A program made the translations under genes and the position numbers. From an uncultured Ruminococcus sp. (GTDB lineage: Bacteria > Bacillota > Clostridia > Oscillospirales > Ruminococcaceae), in assembly GCA_900539835.1 (NCBI GenBank), contig UQDR01000019.1, positions 1-47,009 of the forward strand: a stretch of 47,009 nt of DNA, written 5' to 3'. Each line of letters starts with the position of its first letter. Positions within the stretch are counted from its first letter, which is position 1. Under the pieces are notes generated by a model that saw only the letters and a program-made list of their open reading frames with translations, did no database searches and was not told where the DNA came from. Positions 32,265 through 40,882 of this stretch are shown one piece after another.

Positions 32265-32609
32265 TTAGCCCTCCAATCCACAAAGTATCTTATCAAGCCG
32301 TTGACAAACCTCACAACCGTTGTTCCGGATATCTTGATAGTTTCTTGCAAAAATAGCTTGTATCTTAGCCTGATGGTTATACAGCTCATAATTGTACATG
32401 TTATCAACAAACGATTCAGATAGCTTGTTTTTTTCAGCCTTAGCCTGTTCTAATGTGATTACCTTTCGATGATATTCTGAGTATAAAGTTCTCAGTGAAA
32501 GAAAGTAAAGCTGTTCAGGAGAAGTCAGCCCATCCGGAAGCGGCTTGCCATTAGCAGCAAGAATGTTTAATTCATCAGCCCTTTTCTGTATTTCGCTTTT
32601 AATTAACAT
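32265..32609 (-). CDS. Hypothetical early phage protein
   Basis: 114 aa, MLIKSEIQKRADELNILAAN, all-helical, with a CEVCQRLDKILCGL tail. Its start overlaps the VRR-NUC stop. The pattern is seen in small phage proteins next to VRR-NUC nucleases, but I cannot name the family. Confidence 0.55.
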   Translation of the reverse strand: MLIKSEIQKRADELNILAANGKPLPDGLTSPEQLYFLSLRTLYSEYHRKVITLEQAKAEKNKLSESFVDNMYNYELYNHQAKIQAIFARNYQDIRNNGCEVCQRLDKILCGLEG

Positions 32610-32971
32610 TGCCAACCCTCCAAATAAAAGAGAATTGTATTAATTGCCTGTTCTAAGCCATAGCATATAGCACACATGTAACCTTGATTATGTAACTCAC
32701 TTAGCCACCAATCCTGATTATCTGATACCTTACCATTCTCGGCTTTAAGCTCAATGTATAATCCGTGATATCCTTTGTTTGAAACAGGCAAGCATAAATC
32801 CGGCACTCCGCTTTTTACTCCCATAAGTTTAAGCTGCTTCCCTTGAATCGGATCACAATACCTCTCATTTGGGATATGATATAACAGCTTTAAGCACGGA
32901 TAAACATTTCTGACTTTTGGTTGCTGTGTCCATTTAATTAAAGCCTTTTGAATTCTATCTTCATCTCTCAT
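32603..32971 (-). CDS. VRR-NUC domain nuclease
   Basis: 122 aa. VPDLCLPV, then YIELKAENGKVSDNQDWWLS, form the PD-(D/E)XK core of the VRR-NUC family; a conserved Glu (MRDEDRIQKALIKWT) opens the domain. It is a stand-alone phage version likely acting as a structure-specific DNA nuclease, perhaps for Holliday or replication forks. Lies next to the DEAD helicase, and the two may work together. Start is at 32971. Confidence 0.85.
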   Translation of the reverse strand: MRDEDRIQKALIKWTQQPKVRNVYPCLKLLYHIPNERYCDPIQGKQLKLMGVKSGVPDLCLPVSNKGYHGLYIELKAENGKVSDNQDWWLSELHNQGYMCAICYGLEQAINTILFYLEGWQC

Positions 32972-32973
32972 AA

Positions 32974-34488
32974 TCATCCCACCAATCTGTTAAGTATCTG
33001 ACTTGCTTGCATTTTTGTCAACCCATTGAGTTTAAAGCCCGACTGTGCAAGTATCTTTTTCCCTCTGCGTTGTATAAGTTTAATCTGACTTTCAGTAGCA
33101 GGCTGTTTTCCCCAACGTCTTGCGGAGTTTAAATCCCATATATACTCGCTGTCCTTGTGATATGTATTAAGAACAGTGAACGCAATATCAAAAGCCGTCT
33201 GCATATCAACTCGTTTCCCCTCGAATATTGTCATACCCAGTTCATCTCTGCACGGAATAATAATCTTTTTACGGTCAGGCAAACTGCAAACCATGTCGCC
33301 GTTAGGCTTCATAAACCAATTTATATCATGTGTATTGTATTTTTGTTCTCTCGCCCAAAGGTCAACGATCTGTGTGTTCTTGATCCAAGACTGAGGACAG
33401 TCAGAAGCTGCTTCAATCTTTTCGGGCAAATCAAAAAGCATACCCTCTAATGCGTCTTGTCGGCTTGCAGGAACTTCGGATATATCAATCCCCAAAAGGG
33501 ATGGAGCTGTACAAAGACTTGCTTTTCCGGTTACACCAACACAATCAACAAGAGTGAGCTTGTCTTTTTGGGGATGTAATCTTAATCCTCTGCCGACCAT
33601 CTGTGTGTAAAGACTGTTTGATTGAGTAGGACGAGCTATAATCACAGTTTCTACAAGCGGAATATCTGTCCCCTCAGTAAATACCATGCAATTAACAAGA
33701 CAAGGTATTTCTCTGTCTGTAAAACGTTTGATAATATCAGCCCTGTTTTTAGTATCTCCTGTTACAACTTCAGCACCCGGTATTCTCTTGGCTATCTCGT
33801 GACATTGCTCAACAGATACCGCAAATATGAGCGTTGCCCCTTTGGCATGTACTCTGTAAGCCTCTGCAATAGCGTCTGCCGTCCCATCCATAGCTTTTTT
33901 CAATTCTCCCGGTGCATAATCTCCAAGTCTTGTATGTACCGCCGATAAGTCGTAACCGATATCACAACGCTTGCAAAGTATGTCGCATAGATAGCCATGC
34001 TTTATTCCCCACTTTAAATCACGTTTGAATATGATTTCATCAAACACATCATTAAGTCTTGCTTTATCTGCCCTGTTTGGGGTTGCCGTAAAACCTAACA
34101 GCAAACGAGGGTCAAAATGTTCAATAACTTTTTTATAGCTTTTTGCAGCTGCATGATGAGCTTCGTCAACAACAATAATATCAAAGGCATTCGGAGAAAA
34201 TCTGTCAAGCCTGTGTATCATGCTTTGAACACTGGCAGACACCACATCTTCACTGTGCGATGTGTCCTTTGACATCTCAACCCCTGTACTGCATTCAAAG
34301 TATTTTAGAGGCTGCCTGACAAGTTCCTCCCTGTGCGATAAGATAAGCATACGTCCTTGTCTTGGTATGTTTGCAAATGTAACGGTTTTCCCTAAACCTG
34401 TTGCCATTTGTATTAAATATCTTCCTTTATCGGCAGCTTGTATTTTATTAATGCACTCTTGCTGATAATCTCTTAATTGAATGTTCAA
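32974..34488 (-). CDS. DEAD/DEAH-box (SF2) phage helicase
   Basis: 504 aa. Motif I MATGLGKTVTF, motif II VVDEAHHAAAKS, motif III LLGFTATPNRADK, motif VI QMVGRGLRLHPQKDK. ResIII/UvsW-type helicase found next to VRR-NUC in many Gram-positive phages, used in fork remodelling or repair. C-terminal about 150 residues form a specific extension (LIQRRGKKILAQSGFKLNGL). Start is TTG, overlapping the previous gene's stop. Confidence 0.9.
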   Translation of the reverse strand: MNIQLRDYQQECINKIQAADKGRYLIQMATGLGKTVTFANIPRQGRMLILSHREELVRQPLKYFECSTGVEMSKDTSHSEDVVSASVQSMIHRLDRFSPNAFDIIVVDEAHHAAAKSYKKVIEHFDPRLLLGFTATPNRADKARLNDVFDEIIFKRDLKWGIKHGYLCDILCKRCDIGYDLSAVHTRLGDYAPGELKKAMDGTADAIAEAYRVHAKGATLIFAVSVEQCHEIAKRIPGAEVVTGDTKNRADIIKRFTDREIPCLVNCMVFTEGTDIPLVETVIIARPTQSNSLYTQMVGRGLRLHPQKDKLTLVDCVGVTGKASLCTAPSLLGIDISEVPASRQDALEGMLFDLPEKIEAASDCPQSWIKNTQIVDLWAREQKYNTHDINWFMKPNGDMVCSLPDRKKIIIPCRDELGMTIFEGKRVDMQTAFDIAFTVLNTYHKDSEYIWDLNSARRWGKQPATESQIKLIQRRGKKILAQSGFKLNGLTKMQASQILNRLVG

Positions 34489-34718
34489 CTTTTCTTTTTC
34501 ACCTCACTGTTTCCTTCTTGTATGCCTTGTTCTAAAGCATTATCTACTATTCTCATTACAGTTTTCATATCCTCGTAACTAAGAGTAACAGCGGAAACAT
34601 TATCGGTAAGTAATTTGACGATCTTACTTGACAGCTTCATCATCTCCGCCAATTTGTATGGAGGAATATATTTATATCCTTTTTCTTCTGCAATCTTTAT
34701 TTCATCTTTTAAAGTCAT
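34485..34718 (-). CDS. Small hypothetical helical protein
   Basis: 77 aa (MTLKDEIKIAEEKGYKYIPP ... EVKKKS), a helical protein with a YKLAEMMKLSSKIVKLL segment that could be a winged helix. Strong AAGGAG. It is the first gene after the repeat-rich region. Not recognised. Confidence 0.55.
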   Translation of the reverse strand: MTLKDEIKIAEEKGYKYIPPYKLAEMMKLSSKIVKLLTDNVSAVTLSYEDMKTVMRIVDNALEQGIQEGNSEVKKKS

Positions 34719-34730
34719 AGTTTCTCCTTA

Positions 34731-34991
34731 CTGTGGCATTTGTGGAACTGCGTGGCACATAAGAGCCACATTGCAAAGCCCGTAAATGCGTGGTTTAATG
34801 TGTGTTGTGGCACTGTGGCACAAAATCGCACATCTTATTTTATACAGAAAATACATATATGTTAAATACCCTTTTATGTATATACATAAATCTATATACC
34901 ATTGTATAGGGGGAAAATGTGCCACAGTGCCACAGAGTAATGCAAACTCCCTAAACAAGGGAATTTCTGCGTGGCACATAAGAGCCACATT
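34731..34991. repeat. Repeat-rich non-coding region, putative phage replication origin
   Basis: A perfect 25-bp direct repeat (34748-34772 and 34967-34991, core GCGTGGCACATAAGAGCCAC, itself palindromic) bounds the region. Inside lies a perfect 17-bp inverted repeat (34806-34822 and 34918-34934, TGTGGCACTGTGGCACA) around an A/T-rich segment (34830-34905). All share a GTGGCAC unit. Iterons plus A/T-rich DNA between the DUF927 helicase and other replication genes is the classic look of a phage origin. No protein is convincingly encoded. Confidence 0.6.
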
Positions 34992-34996
34992 TTCTA

Positions 34997-36910
34997 TTAA
35001 AATGGCACACCGCCGTCATCTTCCATTATATCGTTTGTATAATCTTCATTACTTTCATCAGGAAGCTTCATTACAACACACTCTGCGTTCACACCGTTAA
35101 TGCGCTTTCCCCTTGTATTTCGTCTGCCCCTTATTAAGATCAATCCATTAGATTTCAGCCAACTTAATAATGCTGTACTCGAAAAGCCTTCTTTTTCAGC
35201 AGTCTGCCTGAATATTGAAGATATTATATACGCCCAACCATTCTGAATAATTCCGTATGTATCTCCGATTTCAAGATCGGTGCGAAACTTGTTTGAGTTC
35301 AGTGCAACCCAGTCACACATAAACTTATATCCTCTTTCCCCTGCCGAAACATTAGTTTTAGTTTGAAGAAAAGCTGACATTTGGCTTACTGTCAGTGGAA
35401 GTCCGTCATGAAATATGTTTTCGGTCACAAGCTTATCAGCTGTTAATATGATCGCTGCTGCCATAGCTTGCTTTTCGGTAGTGTCCGTTTCTGACAACTC
35501 ATGAAACAGCTCGGAATAGATTTTCTGTAAGTCTTTATCTGATATTTTCTTTAATAGCTCCATAAACAGCTTTCCGGCAAAACCGTAATTTCGTTTTAGC
35601 ACAGCCGACACATTTGCACCGTTTTTAATAACAGCATTGCCCGATGTGCATTCAATGTCAATAACACGGTTGACCGCTCCTGCTCCGCTTGACAGACTTG
35701 TAATAGGTGATTCCCCCGTTGTCAAAATACAGTTGGACCATGTAGGTGTGCGGTCAATACCCCCTGTCTTAGTTCCCCTCGAACGTCCTACACCCTGTGC
35801 AAGCTGATAAACGTCAAATTTGGATTTTCCGTGACTGTCTTTAGACAACTGCAATTCGTCAATAAAAAAGGGTAAGCTATTCAAAAAAGCCGCCGTTCTC
35901 TCGTGACCCACCTGCGTTGCATTAAAGGTCTGAATGTATTTTCCCATTTCAGGATTTCCCCAAACAGAAGCCGCAAGCATTAAAGCTACTGTTTTACCAG
36001 TGCCGCTGTCAACGCCCCACAGATGAACAAAGAACGGCAAGCCTCCTACATGTGAAATCAAAACGCTTGCAAAAGAAGCAGACAGTAATATTCTCGCCGT
36101 TATGCTCATCTTTCTGCATTGCTTTGCCGTTTCAAACCACTTTGTTACATCCCCATGTTCGGCAATAGCATTGAAAATGTGGGAATAATTATTATCCCCA
36201 TCAAAGATAAGTCCGTTCACATAAGGGGAAAATCCCGAATCCCCTATATACCCCAATCTGCTTACTGACTTTCTGACCGGGATTTCATTCATATTAATGT
36301 TTTCAATATCCTGCAAATAGCTTACAAGGTGTTTTGCTGTTTCACTGGTTACGTCAACACCTGCGGTAGAAAGCTGAATGATTTTTGAGGAGTTAAACAA
36401 AATTTCTTTACTTACGATAATTTCACGCCATATATTTCGCTTTTTATATGCTATTTTCAACTTTTCTTCTCCTGTATCAATATTTTCAAGGCACTCAATC
36501 GGCAATATCGGATGATGACAAGCATAAATCTCCTCGAATCCACTGAGAAAATGTACTCCAGAATCATCACATTTCCACTTTCCTGCCTCAAGCTGAATAG
36601 GCTGTCCTGAAAACTCTGTGGGATTTGACAACACCTGCAATGCTCCTCGCTGAGCCTGATTAAGGGACTGAATGTAATTCTTGTACATACCTTTGAATGA
36701 TGTGAAGCCTACCTTTTTAGCTTCGCCTGACATCTTTTCAATGGCTCTTTGATGTTCAAACGGGTTATTGTGGTGCTTATATACATCCTCAAACGGCTTT
36801 GTTGTTTCGAGAAAATCCTCAAGGGAATAACCTTTTATTTCTTCGGCTTCTACAACTTCTATATTTCCATTGCTAATATTCTCACTCCCTTTCAGATAAA
36901 TTTCCTTCAA
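34997..36910 (-). CDS. DUF927 replicative helicase-like ATPase
   Basis: 637 aa. DUF927 ATPase: Walker A GVDSGTGKT, Walker B FFIDELQ, QLAQGVGRSRGTKTGG and ILTTGESPITSLSSGAGAVN. Such proteins sit in phage and plasmid replication modules and are thought to act as helicases beside a primase. Here the CHC2 gene overlaps its start and a putative origin follows it. The last residues (NDIMEDDGGVPF) copy the acidic tip of single-stranded DNA-binding proteins, including the SSB two genes upstream. Start uncertain: TTG at 36910 is the first option; GGGAG lies some codons later. Confidence 0.85.
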   Translation of the reverse strand: MKEIYLKGSENISNGNIEVVEAEEIKGYSLEDFLETTKPFEDVYKHHNNPFEHQRAIEKMSGEAKKVGFTSFKGMYKNYIQSLNQAQRGALQVLSNPTEFSGQPIQLEAGKWKCDDSGVHFLSGFEEIYACHHPILPIECLENIDTGEEKLKIAYKKRNIWREIIVSKEILFNSSKIIQLSTAGVDVTSETAKHLVSYLQDIENINMNEIPVRKSVSRLGYIGDSGFSPYVNGLIFDGDNNYSHIFNAIAEHGDVTKWFETAKQCRKMSITARILLSASFASVLISHVGGLPFFVHLWGVDSGTGKTVALMLAASVWGNPEMGKYIQTFNATQVGHERTAAFLNSLPFFIDELQLSKDSHGKSKFDVYQLAQGVGRSRGTKTGGIDRTPTWSNCILTTGESPITSLSSGAGAVNRVIDIECTSGNAVIKNGANVSAVLKRNYGFAGKLFMELLKKISDKDLQKIYSELFHELSETDTTEKQAMAAAIILTADKLVTENIFHDGLPLTVSQMSAFLQTKTNVSAGERGYKFMCDWVALNSNKFRTDLEIGDTYGIIQNGWAYIISSIFRQTAEKEGFSSTALLSWLKSNGLILIRGRRNTRGKRINGVNAECVVMKLPDESNEDYTNDIMEDDGGVPF

Positions 36911-37406
36911 GCCAATATTTTAAATATTCATATCTGTGCAGAGCATTAATATATCTCTCATGCACAAAATCAAATTCACTTTTAGGACAGAATTCAATTA
37001 TATCCCTTTGCACCTGTCTGAACTCTTCCGCTTTACTAAAGTATTCTGTATTCTTCCTTTTCTTTTCTGCCTTTTCCTGTTCTCTTTTTTTGCGTATTTT
37101 TTCTGCTTCTCCTTTTGGTAATCTGCTTTGTTGGAAATCAGCGTTAATCCCAAAATCGGAACAGATTTTTAAAACAGCCTGCGGAAAAGTCAGATTAAAA
37201 TAATTCCTGACGAAAGCAAAAATATCCCCATGGGCACCACAGCCATAACAATGATAATGATCTTCATAAATTTTAAAACTTGCCGTTTTTTCGTTATGAA
37301 ACGGACAGCACATAGATCTATCACGCTGACCGAATGAAAATCCATATCCGGCAATAAGCTGAGGCATACTTACAGCCGCCTTTATTTGCTCTGCCAGTGT
37401 GTTCAT
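36882..37406 (-). CDS. CHC2 zinc-finger primase-like protein
   Basis: 174 aa. CPFHNEKTASFKIYEDHYHC and CYGCGAHGDIFAFV form the CHC2 finger of DnaG (Cys34, His37, Cys53, Cys56). There is no TOPRIM catalytic domain, so the protein alone cannot be a full primase; it may recruit a host primase or supply template recognition. The rest is a charged helix (RKKREQEKAEKKRKNTEYF). ATG overlaps the SSB stop (TGATG). Confidence 0.85.
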   Translation of the reverse strand: MNTLAEQIKAAVSMPQLIAGYGFSFGQRDRSMCCPFHNEKTASFKIYEDHYHCYGCGAHGDIFAFVRNYFNLTFPQAVLKICSDFGINADFQQSRLPKGEAEKIRKKREQEKAEKKRKNTEYFSKAEEFRQVQRDIIEFCPKSEFDFVHERYINALHRYEYLKYWLEGNLSERE

Positions 37407-37792
37407 CAAAACGGTACTCCGTCATCTGATATTTCTTCAAATTCATCAGGCAAGTTTGTATCCACTTTTTGAATTTCTTTGCTCATTGGTGAAACAAATT
37501 CACACACCAATTCTTTATACTCCTTGCCCTCGTGTTCATGACTTTCAATCTTACCAATGCAAAAGACACAATCGCCTTTTTTAAGATTTTGAGCTGCTCT
37601 TGCCACCGAGTGCCAACAAGTACAGTTACACCATATAGCCTGTGGTTTTTCCTGCCCTTCGACTTTTCTTTCTCCGCACTTTACTGAAAATTTCGTTAAC
37701 GATGAATTGTTCTGCCCTACGGTGCGATATTCGGCGTCCTTTGGAAGAACGCCGCACACCATTACAGAACCATCCGGAAGTCTGGTCTGCAT
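37406..37792 (-). CDS. ssb: Single-stranded DNA-binding protein
   Basis: 128 aa OB-fold: MQTRLPDGSVMVCGVLPKDA, SLTKFSVKCGERKVEG, WCNCTCWHSVARAAQNLKKG, then a linker and the acidic tip SDDGVPF that docks partner proteins. Diverged from host SSB but with all landmarks. Start follows AGGAG at 37792. Confidence 0.85.
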   Translation of the reverse strand: MQTRLPDGSVMVCGVLPKDAEYRTVGQNNSSLTKFSVKCGERKVEGQEKPQAIWCNCTCWHSVARAAQNLKKGDCVFCIGKIESHEHEGKEYKELVCEFVSPMSKEIQKVDTNLPDEFEEISDDGVPF

Positions 37793-37800
37793 AATTACTC

Positions 37801-38505
37801 CTATTCTACTATCGTTACACTCTTGACATCTTCAAGTTCTGATTTAAGATAGTCAGCAATATTTTTCCTTGCTTCAAGCTTCCAAGCTCCGCCGTCTGCT
37901 TCAAACAAAGCAACACTTCCGCTTCCGTCAAGCCTTAAAAGCAACTCTCTTTCGGGCTGTTTGACTTCAGAAAATGTGCTAAACGGAATCAATTTTACAC
38001 GAGGTTTTACAACTTTATTGTCTTTAAGTACAACACCTTTGCGAACCGTAACAGTCTGGGTAAATCCGTCATCTGCAATCTGCATGTTATTTTCTTCTGT
38101 AATAGTTCCGAGAAGCTGAACAAGTTCCAAAAGTTCAGGCGTTTCAACAAATTTAGACCTCAATGCAATCATCATTCTTTCATAAGAATACCATTGACCA
38201 AAATTAAACTCTGCAACCTCTGCTTTTACCGAATAAGGCTCTTCACGGCTTCTGTCCGATATGCTGATTCCCGAAAATACATCAACTACGGTCGGGGTAG
38301 TTACTCGAATTATGACAGGGCTGTTATATGTATTTTCTTCGAGCTTTATCAGCTTTACAAGACTTGAAAGTGTCTTTAAATCAATAGTTCTTACCTTTGG
38401 TTCTCTTACTACATCCAAATCCTTATCCGTATATGTAAATCCGTTTTCCTCAATAATATGTGGTTCTGCAATCTCAACAATTTTTTCAATAGCTGTTCTG
38501 TCCAT
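37801..38505 (-). CDS. Hypothetical recombination-module protein (possibly DUF2303/YfdQ-like)
   Basis: 234 aa (MDRTAIEKIVEIAEPHIIEE, FNFGQWYSYERMMIALRSKF, ELLLRLDGSGSVALFEADGG). The layout recalls YfdQ/DUF2303 phage proteins that lie with recT and ssb; confidence in that family is low. No catalytic motif. Its place between ssb and the replication-terminator-like gene suggests a role with DNA. Strong AGGAGG site. Confidence 0.55.
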   Translation of the reverse strand: MDRTAIEKIVEIAEPHIIEENGFTYTDKDLDVVREPKVRTIDLKTLSSLVKLIKLEENTYNSPVIIRVTTPTVVDVFSGISISDRSREEPYSVKAEVAEFNFGQWYSYERMMIALRSKFVETPELLELVQLLGTITEENNMQIADDGFTQTVTVRKGVVLKDNKVVKPRVKLIPFSTFSEVKQPERELLLRLDGSGSVALFEADGGAWKLEARKNIADYLKSELEDVKSVTIVE

Positions 38506-38524
38506 GTTCTATACCTCCTATATT

Positions 38525-38914
38525 TTAACCTACGCAAATTTTAAGCTCTTTTGGCTGTTCCTGTTCTTTACCGTCAATATCAAGCTGACCCGGAATATTA
38601 GGTACAAGCTCCACTGCCTGAATCTTGCCGGATACTGAATCTTTACCACAATAAAGTGCAGTCTGCACTGCATTGCTTGGCTGAAGCTTAGCAATAGACT
38701 GAGCCGATATATTGACCTGACTTCTGTCAGCTGATGGCTCAAAGATAAGCTTAATATTAACTTCACGCTTCTTAGTAGGCGCTGTATTTGGATCCATGAT
38801 ATTTTCCATCACCTTAGTAACTTCCACATTACACGCTTCCATAATTGCACCCTGCGCCATTTCCAAAATACTTGACTGATCTTTTCTCTCTTCCTGCTTG
38901 TTTAATTCAATCAT
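38525..38914 (-). CDS. Phage replication terminator-like protein
   Basis: 129 aa. EVTKVMENIMDPNTAPTKKR and EVNIKLIFEPSADRSQVNIS match a common Gram-positive phage family annotated as replication terminator protein, though its function is unproven. Ends at ELKICVG. Overlaps the exonuclease stop (ATGA). Strong GGAGG. Confidence 0.7.
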   Translation of the reverse strand: MIELNKQEERKDQSSILEMAQGAIMEACNVEVTKVMENIMDPNTAPTKKREVNIKLIFEPSADRSQVNISAQSIAKLQPSNAVQTALYCGKDSVSGKIQAVELVPNIPGQLDIDGKEQEQPKELKICVG

Positions 38915-39690
38915 GATTTTACCTCCAAATCTCTGTAATCAATGATTCTGTCTAATACCTTTGTTTGTTTACAATAATCGCACTTTTCACAGCGTGAGGG
39001 ATTTTCTGTCCCCTGCTTGACTGCCTGGAATCTTGGTATCATAGCTTTGACAATATCCATACATAAATCAAGGCGTTCCTGAGGAACATTCATAATGCAG
39101 ATATCAGGCTCTGATTCTTTTGTTACAGCTGCAACAAAGAACGGCAATTTAAAGCCTGTATTCTGATACACAATTTCCTGATAAATTGCACCCTGAATAT
39201 CATATCCCCAATATTCCACAAATGGTACTTTCCCTTTTATATTATCGTCCCAAATGGGCTGAAAGTCCTTAATGACTTTCAAATCAACGATAGCCCTGCC
39301 TTTATGATAGCTGTCTATTTTAATCTTAACTGGCACATCACCAATTTTGCCAGTCATGATGACCTGTTTTTCACCTGAAAGATACTTCATAAACAGCTCA
39401 TCACGCTTAACACGTTCAATAATATATTCAGCCTTTATATAATCAGCTTTAAGGCTGCCGTCACGTTTAAGAATTTCAAGATGATTTTCTTTAAACGTAT
39501 CAAAAGTACCTTCGAAATATGCATCCACATAAGCCCCTACAAGCAATGCAGTGGTAACAGGATTCTCATAATCTCCGTTTAGCGTTGCCATTGCACAGGC
39601 TTCACATTTCGCAAAATCCTTAAACTGAGAATTACTCATAAATTCTTTGTTAGCTTCGGCAGAAAAATATGTATCCTTGTTTATCTCCAT
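38911..39690 (-). CDS. PD-(D/E)XK exonuclease, RecE-like
   Basis: 259 aa from MEINKDTYFSAEANKEFMSN. LLVGAYVDAYFEGTF, VPVKIKIDSYHKGRAIVDLK (Asp and Asp-x-Lys) and QGAIYQEIVYQNTG are the nuclease core; CEKCDYCKQTK at the C-terminus supplies cysteines as in Fe-S RecB nucleases. Produces 3' overhangs for RecT. Start is 39690 after GTGAGGTG. Paired with recT, as in RecET systems. Confidence 0.88.
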   Translation of the reverse strand: MEINKDTYFSAEANKEFMSNSQFKDFAKCEACAMATLNGDYENPVTTALLVGAYVDAYFEGTFDTFKENHLEILKRDGSLKADYIKAEYIIERVKRDELFMKYLSGEKQVIMTGKIGDVPVKIKIDSYHKGRAIVDLKVIKDFQPIWDDNIKGKVPFVEYWGYDIQGAIYQEIVYQNTGFKLPFFVAAVTKESEPDICIMNVPQERLDLCMDIVKAMIPRFQAVKQGTENPSRCEKCDYCKQTKVLDRIIDYRDLEVKS

Positions 39691-39700
39691 ACTTGTCACC

Positions 39701-40315
39701 TCACAGCACATCAGGGACAATTCTTGCAGAATCTGTTATATCCCCTGATTCTCCCTCTACCTGACAACCCATAAGGATTTCAGGGCAATGCACTCTTGCA
39801 AAGAAAGCTGCTGCACGATAGGCAAGCATTTGTTCGGGCATAGTTTGCCATTTGGACCCTGTTTTGTTATACCAGCCCTCATTTTTAGCCATTTTTATTG
39901 TTACCGTTGTACCCTCTAAAGTATCACCGTCTGCATCGGTAGCTTTTATGTAACAGCCTCGCTCGTCTGTACCCTTTTCACCGACAAAAATGGTTTTTAC
40001 GTTATCAAATCTGTTCTTAAGGAAAGCTTTACAAGCTTGCCCACTCCACGAAGGCTTACCTTTTACAACATAAAGATTCTGCATTACCATCATTGGATTT
40101 ACGTTCATTCTATTAGCCATATCAATAGCTATAGCTGTATCTTCTACTTTTCCACGGTAGGAATCCGGAATAATATCCGCTTTGCAAAGTATTTGTGCTA
40201 CTTTAAAACACTCTCTAAACTCACTGATAAAATCGCCTGTTGCTTTAACAACTGAACTTACAGCTCGTTGCTTTTCCTCAACTACTGCAACTTCATTTTG
40301 ATTAATTTCTGACAT
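39701..40315 (-). CDS. recT: RecT family single-strand annealing protein
   Basis: 204 aa. AIDMANRMNVNPMMVMQNLY, VKGKPSWSGQACKAFLKN, AKNEGWYNKTGSKWQTMPEQ and MLAYRAAAFFARVHCPEILM are the RecT signatures. Anneals complementary ssDNA during phage recombination. Shorter than classical RecT (about 270 aa), lacking the C-terminal extension. Next to the exonuclease. Confidence 0.93.
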   Translation of the reverse strand: MSEINQNEVAVVEEKQRAVSSVVKATGDFISEFRECFKVAQILCKADIIPDSYRGKVEDTAIAIDMANRMNVNPMMVMQNLYVVKGKPSWSGQACKAFLKNRFDNVKTIFVGEKGTDERGCYIKATDADGDTLEGTTVTIKMAKNEGWYNKTGSKWQTMPEQMLAYRAAAFFARVHCPEILMGCQVEGESGDITDSARIVPDVL

Positions 40316-40317
40316 AA

Positions 40318-40497
40318 TTACACCTCCGCAAGCGTTCTGTTAACGCTCATAATATCCATTTTTTCTTTTAAAGTGAGGTTATCAAACTCATCGTTTAGCA
40401 CCTTATCAATACAATCTGAGCAATATATATCGCCGTTAAAGTGATAACAATCCTCACCGTCATATATGTGGCGGTCACACTCGTTACATTTACACAT
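40318..40497 (-). CDS. Small LIM-like zinc protein
   Basis: 59 aa, MCKCNECDRHIYDGEDCYHF, YCSDCIDK: CxxC, Cys/His and CxxC pairs of a LIM/zinc-ribbon-like finger. Common small phage protein of unknown role. Start at 40497 after GCAGGTG. Confidence 0.65.
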   Translation of the reverse strand: MCKCNECDRHIYDGEDCYHFNGDIYCSDCIDKVLNDEFDNLTLKEKMDIMSVNRTLAEV

Positions 40498-40768
40498 CGG
40501 TGTCACCTGCCTCTAACATGTGTATTATCAACATTCGTATCATCCCATACGCCTCGCCTATAACCCCACTTAACAATGCAATGTTTAACATATCAACGTC
40601 CTCAAATATTTCCGGGCTTAATGTATGTTCTATCGCTTCTAACTTTTTAAGTAGTTTCTCTTGACAAATCCTGCAACATGATGTATCATCATACTTAGGT
40701 AAATTATTTTCTGCGCTTGAGCTTGTACAGTTGGCCGACTGTGCAGGCTCTTTTATTTTGTTATCCAT
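40490..40768 (-). CDS. Hypothetical early protein
   Basis: 92 aa from MDNKIKEPAQSANCTSSSAE. An N-terminal disordered part, CCRICQEKLLKKLEAIE, then a helical end (MLNIALLSGVIGEAYGMIRM). The Cys triplet may bind metal. Not recognised. Start after AAGGAGG. Confidence 0.5.
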   Translation of the reverse strand: MDNKIKEPAQSANCTSSSAENNLPKYDDTSCCRICQEKLLKKLEAIEHTLSPEIFEDVDMLNIALLSGVIGEAYGMIRMLIIHMLEAGDTDV

Positions 40769-40868
40769 TGTGATCCTCCTTATCATTTTTACTTATCAGG
40801 CACAGCACTATCGCTGTTAATGTTGGTGCAAGCATAATCGTTGCCGCTATCAGTAATGCGATTTTCAC
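40761..40868 (-). CDS. 35-aa single-pass membrane micro-protein
   Basis: GTG at 40868, preceded by AAGGAGG. Product KIALLIAATIMLAPTLTAIV then LCLISKNDKEDHNG: one hydrophobic helix with a charged tail. Its end overlaps the start of the following gene and contains that gene's ribosome binding site, so the two are coupled. Position in the early operon with another small membrane protein next to it suggests a shared membrane role. Confidence 0.5.
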   Translation of the reverse strand: MKIALLIAATIMLAPTLTAIVLCLISKNDKEDHNG

Positions 40869-40882
40869 GGTCTGTGACCTCC

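Noticed and set aside
34728..34988. 86-aa open reading frame across the repeat region
   Set aside because: It consists of translated repeats, has no clear ribosome site, and its frame follows the direct and inverted repeats; the DNA itself is the likely functional unit.
34748..34991. CRISPR-like repeat pair
   Set aside because: Only two copies of the 25-bp repeat 194 bp apart, no regular spacers, no cas genes.
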